Below are positions 15,619 to 18,897 of a stretch of DNA of 18,897 bases, one piece after another (positions within the stretch are counted from its first letter, which is position 1; every line of letters starts with the position of its first letter). The position numbers and the translations under genes are program-made. The notes below the pieces were generated by a model. The model had not been told where the DNA came from and did not search any database. It saw only the letters and a list, made by a program, of their open reading frames with translations. Source of the DNA: CAZOZK01 sp964584245 (GTDB lineage Bacteria > Patescibacteriota > Microgenomatia > UBA1400 > PJMF01); the NCBI GenBank assembly GCA_964584245.1, contig CAZOZK010000006.1, positions 1 through 18,897 of the forward strand, given 5' to 3'.

Positions 15619-15983
15619 TTTTTTTTCTCAAGCTCCGCCGCTAATTTAGTTATCATATCCTCTTGATTTTCGTACTCAATAAAAGTGTTTGAAATTACTT
15701 TGAGTGCCCCTGAGAATTTTTGGCCTTTTTTATAGATACAAATGACTGGAAGATTTTGCGCCACCGCCCATCCCAACTCAATTCCTTGACCAGTGGATGG
15801 ATACGAGACTTCGGCAATAATCAGATCACATGTCTTAAAGAACGACTTAGCATCAAACTGCTCATCAGAATGTTCGTGTGGTAGCGCAATTGTGTGTTGG
15901 CTGTTGAGTTTAGAACTTCGAATCGGCTGATACAATTCTGTGTGGAAATCAAAAGCTGTTGGGTGCGATATGTAGATATTCAT
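15615..15983 (-). CDS. Nucleoside 2-deoxyribosyltransferase-like protein
   Basis: A 122-aa single-domain protein of Rossmann-like build. It starts MNIYISHPTAFDF, matching the substrate-loop position of the family. DLIIAEVSYPSTGQGIELGWA follows, with Asp53 and the likely catalytic Glu69 in GxGIELGWA. LPVICIY then forms the next strand. This pattern is typical of nucleoside 2-deoxyribosyltransferases and DNPH1-like deoxynucleotide N-hydrolases, which act in base exchange or nucleotide clean-up. It is shorter than typical members (about 150 aa), and the tyrosine used by classical enzymes is at best displaced, so the reaction is uncertain. Its last 4 nt overlap the end of the convergent hydrolase gene. 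The promoter box TATAAT lies at 16002-16007. Confidence 0.7.
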   Translation of the reverse strand: MNIYISHPTAFDFHTELYQPIRSSKLNSQHTIALPHEHSDEQFDAKSFFKTCDLIIAEVSYPSTGQGIELGWAVAQNLPVICIYKKGQKFSGALKVISNTFIEYENQEDMITKLAAELEKKN

Positions 15984-16001
15984 ACAGGAATTCTACAGCA
16001 G

Positions 16002-16055
16002 ATTATAGAATAAGCATAATGGTCAGGATTAATTTATACTGACCTCTGCTATAAT
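16002..16055. promoter_or_regulatory. Divergent promoters around a palindrome
   Basis: A reverse-strand TATAAT (16007-16002) serves the deoxyribosyltransferase-like gene. A forward extended -10 TGCTATAAT (16047-16055) serves the orphan gene at 16067. Between them GGTCAG (16021-16026) and CTGACC (16039-16044) form an inverted repeat over both expected -35 regions. An outer AGCAGA/TCTGCT pair adds symmetry. This is a candidate shared operator. Confidence 0.5.
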
Positions 16056-16066
16056 TATAAACTAGA

Positions 16067-16681
16067 ATGTTACTGCCTAAAGTTATCAAAAAAAAATTAG
16101 AAAAATCACCAGAAATTATTAAACCTTTTTTTCTTGCTAGTATTGTACTTCTTAGCATAAATATCTTTTTGCATTATGTAGATGTCCGAACGCTGTATGA
16201 CGAAAATATCAATAACTATTCACAACCTAAAACGGTAACTCAAACAAAATCTTCTCCGCCTGTTCCACCCTCTCCTCTTCCTTCGCCTGATATGTATCCA
16301 CCGGCAAGTCCTGACCCTACAGTACCTCCAAAAAAAATTGTGCCCAGATCTAATACAATTTCTGGATATTTCACCCAATATAAAGGTAATGCTTGGGGTG
16401 AAACAAAAGAATGCAATGCCTTGATTGTTTTGAGTAATACTGAGCTCACAAATGAATACATAGAAAATATTGAACAAGGAAATGGAGTGAATAGACTAAC
16501 CCCTGATGGTAAATTAATACTTAATCTTGATTTTGAAAAAATACCAAAAACTAACGGAGAAAAAATAATAGTCTCAACGGAAAATAACCCAGTTAGCTTA
16601 ACCATTGAAGAAAAAATAGTTACTGCTGATTTTGGAGCACCAGTTTGTTACAGCTTTGTAGATGTGGTCGATGTGCTCTAA
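16067..16681 (+). CDS. Orphan membrane-anchored proline-rich protein
   Basis: A 204-aa protein of unrecognised family. A lysine-rich start is followed by one membrane span (about 19-37), then a polar stretch. A Pro/Ser-rich linker covers about 63-93 (SSPPVPPSPLPSPDM and onward). A C-terminal beta-rich domain lies at about 97-204. Two cysteines (116 in KECNAL and 194 in PVCYSF) could form a disulfide outside the cell. The layout of anchor, stiff spacer and small globular domain suggests a surface-displayed protein. It is strongly AT-rich apart from the linker. The ATG lies 11 nt after an extended -10 box. It is convergent with the split transporter gene. Confidence 0.65.
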   Translation: MLLPKVIKKKLEKSPEIIKPFFLASIVLLSINIFLHYVDVRTLYDENINNYSQPKTVTQTKSSPPVPPSPLPSPDMYPPASPDPTVPPKKIVPRSNTISGYFTQYKGNAWGETKECNALIVLSNTELTNEYIENIEQGNGVNRLTPDGKLILNLDFEKIPKTNGEKIIVSTENNPVSLTIEEKIVTADFGAPVCYSFVDVVDVL

Positions 16682-16707
16682 AATGTAACAGATCAAATTT
16701 TGCCAAG

Positions 16708-17244
16708 CTAATAGGTCCTATTTAAAACTCTCCTAAAAATCACAAATGAACTTATCACAAGCATGAGCAGGCCGATGACCAAATTGAAGGTCCAAAGATA
16801 TCCTTTATCAATCATAAATCCCGCGATAATTGCCGTGAACACATAGGGAATTTTGCTGACCAGGGCAATGGTGGATAAGGTAGTGGCACGATATTTTGAT
16901 TCAACTTCTCGATTCACTACGATTGAGATCCATGGATACGCCACATTTCCCACCACGTTTATCAGCAGGAGGATAAAAAATCCAAGCCAGCCAATTGGTA
17001 GGGCGGCTCCTAAGTATCCAAATCCTAAGAGTGAATTGAGCAACAATAATCCAGTGCCCTCTTCAAGTAATTTCATTAGTTTGGGGACAAAATATACTGC
17101 TCCGGCAGAAATCAAACCGATAACCGCCCAAATAACTGCTTGTTCATTTGCAAAAAATCCAAATGAAGTTGCAATAGCTGGCTTAACTAAACCATATGAA
17201 AACAAATAGTAGAATCCAGTCAAACAAAAAATCAAAATAACCAA
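16708..17244 (-). pseudogene. MFS transporter, C-terminal half (after in-frame stop)
   Basis: A 178-aa segment with about six hydrophobic helices, the second half of an MFS permease. It begins at a TTG; no ATG or Shine-Dalgarno site is available. It is in the same frame as the N-terminal half (17290-17913). Only the TAA at 17290-17292 and 15 sense codons separate them, and those codons (LSAGAKQLVKPNLKP) read as a normal central loop. Joined, the protein would be about 401 residues, a standard MFS length. The simplest explanation is one nonsense mutation, for example CAA to TAA. Without a start signal this half is probably not made unless there is readthrough. Confidence 0.7.
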
Positions 17245-17289
17245 TGGTTTTAGATTAGGCTTAACTAATTGCTTTGCGCCCGCTGATAG

Positions 17290-17913
17290 TTAAGAGATAT
17301 AGACTTTTAGTGAGAATTTTTCTGAATCAATACTTGGCTCCCGCAAAAACAAACACATCAATGCAGCAAAAAAATAGACTGCTCCCCAAGCATAATGTGG
17401 CAACCTAAACCAATACATATACATCAGGCCACCAATCAGGGTGGTGATAATGGTAACAAAAATGCCGATCATATTACTTCTGGTGATGACCTTTTCGAAT
17501 CCTTTTTCGTTATTATTTTCTTTGAGTGAATCATAGGCCATGGCTTCGGCGGATCCTGAGTAAAAAGCCCACCCAACTTGCGCGGTCATAAATCCAAATA
17601 ATAATGTCCACATAGAATTTGTAGGTGCAATCAAAAACGTGACTCCCAAAAAACAAAGTATGCTTGATACCAGCAATGTCTTTTTTTTGCCCAAAAGATC
17701 TGCCAACGCTCCAGTTGGAATCTCCATGAGCAGGCCAAACGCAAAGGCTGTTGCGTCAACAATTCCTAACTGGCCATAGGTTAAAAACCGTGTCCAGAAA
17801 AATATCCAGTTACCTGCAATAAACCAGCTGCTATTTAGGATTGTCAGCAGGTAAAAAATCAAGATATTTCTATCTTTCGCGAAAGGAAAAAGGGAGTTGA
17901 GAAGTGATGACAT
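17290..17913 (-). pseudogene. MFS transporter, N-terminal half (truncated by TAA)
   Basis: A 207-aa segment with about six membrane helices and the MFS signature loop GALADLLGKKKTLL (about 68-81) between helices 2 and 3. The family exports or imports small solutes by proton coupling; the substrate cannot be inferred. Translation stops at TAA in the loop after helix 6, exactly between the two six-helix bundles. The rest of the protein continues in frame. It could be a recent pseudogene, an assembly or strain-specific base change, or a functional split permease. The ATG at 17913 lies 15 nt after a TATTAT box, with no Shine-Dalgarno site. Confidence 0.72.
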
Positions 17914-17972
17914 GTTTAAACTGGTTTCATAATACTTTATGTAAGCAATATGGGAGGATACATTTACTTAAA

Positions 17973-18632
17973 TTAAGAAGAAGCGATCTTCGTTTTTGCT
18001 CTTCTACTTCTAGCAAAATTTACAAAACCACCTGAATTTTTTGCTTCATTCACCAAATCAATAAACAAAGCAGTATCAAAAACGAAGTAATCCTCTCTCC
18101 ATCCTTCTTTCTCAATATCTATAATTAATGAATCTCTAGGTTTAGCAATATCTTCTAAAATTACTTCTGGAAATACTTTTTTCAAAAAATCATACATCAC
18201 GTAATTTGTTCTACCTGCAAAAACAATATTTGGCTTCATAACAGGAAACTGTTCAAGCAATTCAGAGAGTCTTTTAAAGTCCTCATACATTATTTTGAAA
18301 GTATCCAAATCACTAATTCCTTTTTTAATAGCTACATTTCTATGGTCAGCACCGTTGACTCCAAAATGGCATTCCCATAGTATCAAGTCATCCTGGCTAA
18401 TAACCTTCAGCTTCAAGCCCTTAAAATTTATAAACAATAGTTTAAATTTTTCAGGCAGTACCAATTCTGAAGAATAGGGATCATCAATTTTAATTACCTG
18501 AGGACCAAAAATAATTATGTCACTATCTAGTATTGCTTGCTCTATTGCTTCTTTTCTTTTGCTGGCTTTATCTATTGGCTTGATTATTTTGATCACTCCA
18601 GCTGGTTGTGCCTCGTGGATATTTTCAATCAT
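17973..18632 (-). CDS. Unknown 219-aa protein
   Basis: I do not recognise this protein. It has an alternating alpha/beta pattern (SDIIIFGPQVIKI, FKLLFINFKGLKLKVIS, PNIVFAGRTNYVMYDFL, EVILEDIAKPRDSLIIDI), no signal peptide or membrane span, and a basic tail (FARSRRAKTKIASS) that could bind nucleic acid. DSDIIIFGPQ near residue 40 could be a nucleotide-fold edge, but there is no P-loop. The frame extends 6 codons upstream. I place the start at 18632 because a TATAAT box (18639-18644) lies 6 nt before this ATG and occupies the longer version's codons, predicting a leaderless mRNA. It is AT-rich like its neighbours. Confidence 0.65.
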   Translation of the reverse strand: MIENIHEAQPAGVIKIIKPIDKASKRKEAIEQAILDSDIIIFGPQVIKIDDPYSSELVLPEKFKLLFINFKGLKLKVISQDDLILWECHFGVNGADHRNVAIKKGISDLDTFKIMYEDFKRLSELLEQFPVMKPNIVFAGRTNYVMYDFLKKVFPEVILEDIAKPRDSLIIDIEKEGWREDYFVFDTALFIDLVNEAKNSGGFVNFARSRRAKTKIASS

Positions 18633-18638
18633 ACAAAA

Positions 18639-18644
18639 ATTATA
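18639..18644 (-). promoter_or_regulatory. -10 box of the 219-aa unknown gene (leaderless)
   Basis: A perfect TATAAT lies on the reverse strand 6 nt upstream of the ATG at 18632. The -35 is weak. It decides the start codon choice. Confidence 0.55.
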
Positions 18645-18682
18645 CATCAAGATACGTAAGGTTAGATATAAGTTGTAAGTAT

Positions 18683-18710
18683 AAAAAAATCGCCTGTTGG
18701 CGATTTTTTT
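18683..18710 (-). terminator. Strong intrinsic terminator after the tRNA gene
   Basis: ATCGCC-TGTT-GGCGAT forms a GC-rich stem with a tetraloop, with seven A on one side and seven T on the other. It can work in both directions. On the reverse strand it lies just after the tRNA gene. Confidence 0.88.
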
Positions 18711-18720
18711 GTTTCTTATG

Positions 18721-18789
18721 TTGCGGGTCTAGGGGTCGAACCTAGCCTGTGAGATTATGAGCCTCACGTGCACCGTACACTAACCCGCG
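18721..18789 (-). tRNA. tRNA-Met with CAU anticodon, probably initiator (fMet)
   Basis: The reverse strand folds as a cloverleaf. The acceptor strand CGCGGGT pairs with ACCCGCA, leaving a C1:A72 mismatch, the hallmark of bacterial initiator tRNA. A73 follows, and CCA is not encoded. The D arm is very short (GTG/CAC with GG in the loop). The anticodon stem TGAGG/TCTCA encloses CTCATAA (anticodon CAU). The T arm is CTAGG-TTCGACC-CCTAG. At 69 nt it is compact. Against a standard initiator, the anticodon stem lacks the three consecutive G-C pairs and the 11:24 pair is U:A, so the assignment is probable rather than certain. Confidence 0.85.
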
Positions 18790-18808
18790 CGTGTTATGTT
18801 AAGGCGTT

Positions 18809-18837
18809 ATTATAGTTCTTTCGAGGAAAATAGTCAA
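18809..18837 (-). promoter_or_regulatory. tRNA promoter
   Basis: Reverse-strand TTGACT (18837-18832), a 17-nt spacer and TATAAT (18814-18809), about 20 nt before the mature tRNA 5' end. This is close to the sigma-70 consensus, as expected for a highly expressed stable RNA. Confidence 0.85.
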
Positions 18838-18897
18838 AGGAAGAAGTTGTTATTTTATGTGCATAGAATGCAGATATTCTTTACACTTTATTTTAAC

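Noticed and set aside
18850..18897. Short reverse-strand frame entering from the right edge and ending at 18850
   Set aside because: Only about 15 codons are visible. This is too little to support a gene end.

Overview
The window looks like a compact bacterial chromosome segment, most plausibly from a Candidate Phyla Radiation (Patescibacteria) type organism. The reasons are short intergenic gaps, many small scavenging or envelope proteins, a stand-alone 5'-3' exonuclease in place of a full PolI, a very compact tRNA without an encoded CCA, and several genes whose -10 box lies only 5-11 nt before the start codon. UGA is used as a normal stop (HD-domain gene, 10771), so genetic code 11 fits. 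The lineage is an inference.

Left edge (1-380): the 5' part of hrcA runs leftward off the window. Its promoter is overlapped by a near-perfect CIRCE operator. Divergent from it is a membrane-anchored GH39-like glycosidase (494-1969).

2060-8196 is a leftward block. Read in the direction of transcription it holds trpS and a tRNA-binding OB-fold protein, then ftsH from its own extended -10 promoter, a 5'-3' exonuclease, a GT4 glycosyltransferase and a small unknown protein. Upstream of trpS is a 163-bp imperfect palindrome flanked by TA (8225-8387), which looks like an IS630/Tc1-type MITE.

8449-10634: a Xer-family tyrosine recombinase (-), an apparently geneless stretch with an orphan plus-strand terminator and short degenerate repeats, an FtsB/DivIC-like divisome protein (+), and a SerB-like phosphatase (-).

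10771-14748: a leftward two-gene unit of deoxynucleoside kinase-like protein plus HD-domain hydrolase, translationally coupled, preceded by glmS with its own promoter and a perfect inverted repeat in the leader.

14809-18650 is visibly more AT-rich and accessory in character. It holds a membrane-anchored alpha/beta hydrolase, a nucleoside 2-deoxyribosyltransferase-like protein, an orphan anchored proline-rich protein, an MFS transporter cut in two by an in-frame TAA, and an unknown 219-aa protein. The right edge carries a CAU tRNA with initiator-type C1:A72 ends, a consensus promoter and a strong terminator.

Recurring themes are envelope upkeep (glycosidase, glycosyltransferase, GlmS, FtsH, FtsB-like), nucleotide salvage (kinase, HD hydrolase, deoxyribosyltransferase-like protein), and a two-mode translation layout: near-leaderless first genes, and Shine-Dalgarno sites mainly on internal genes. 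I saw no complete new defence or CRISPR system. The most unusual items are the TA-flanked palindromic element, the promoter architecture, the split transporter and the orphan proteins.
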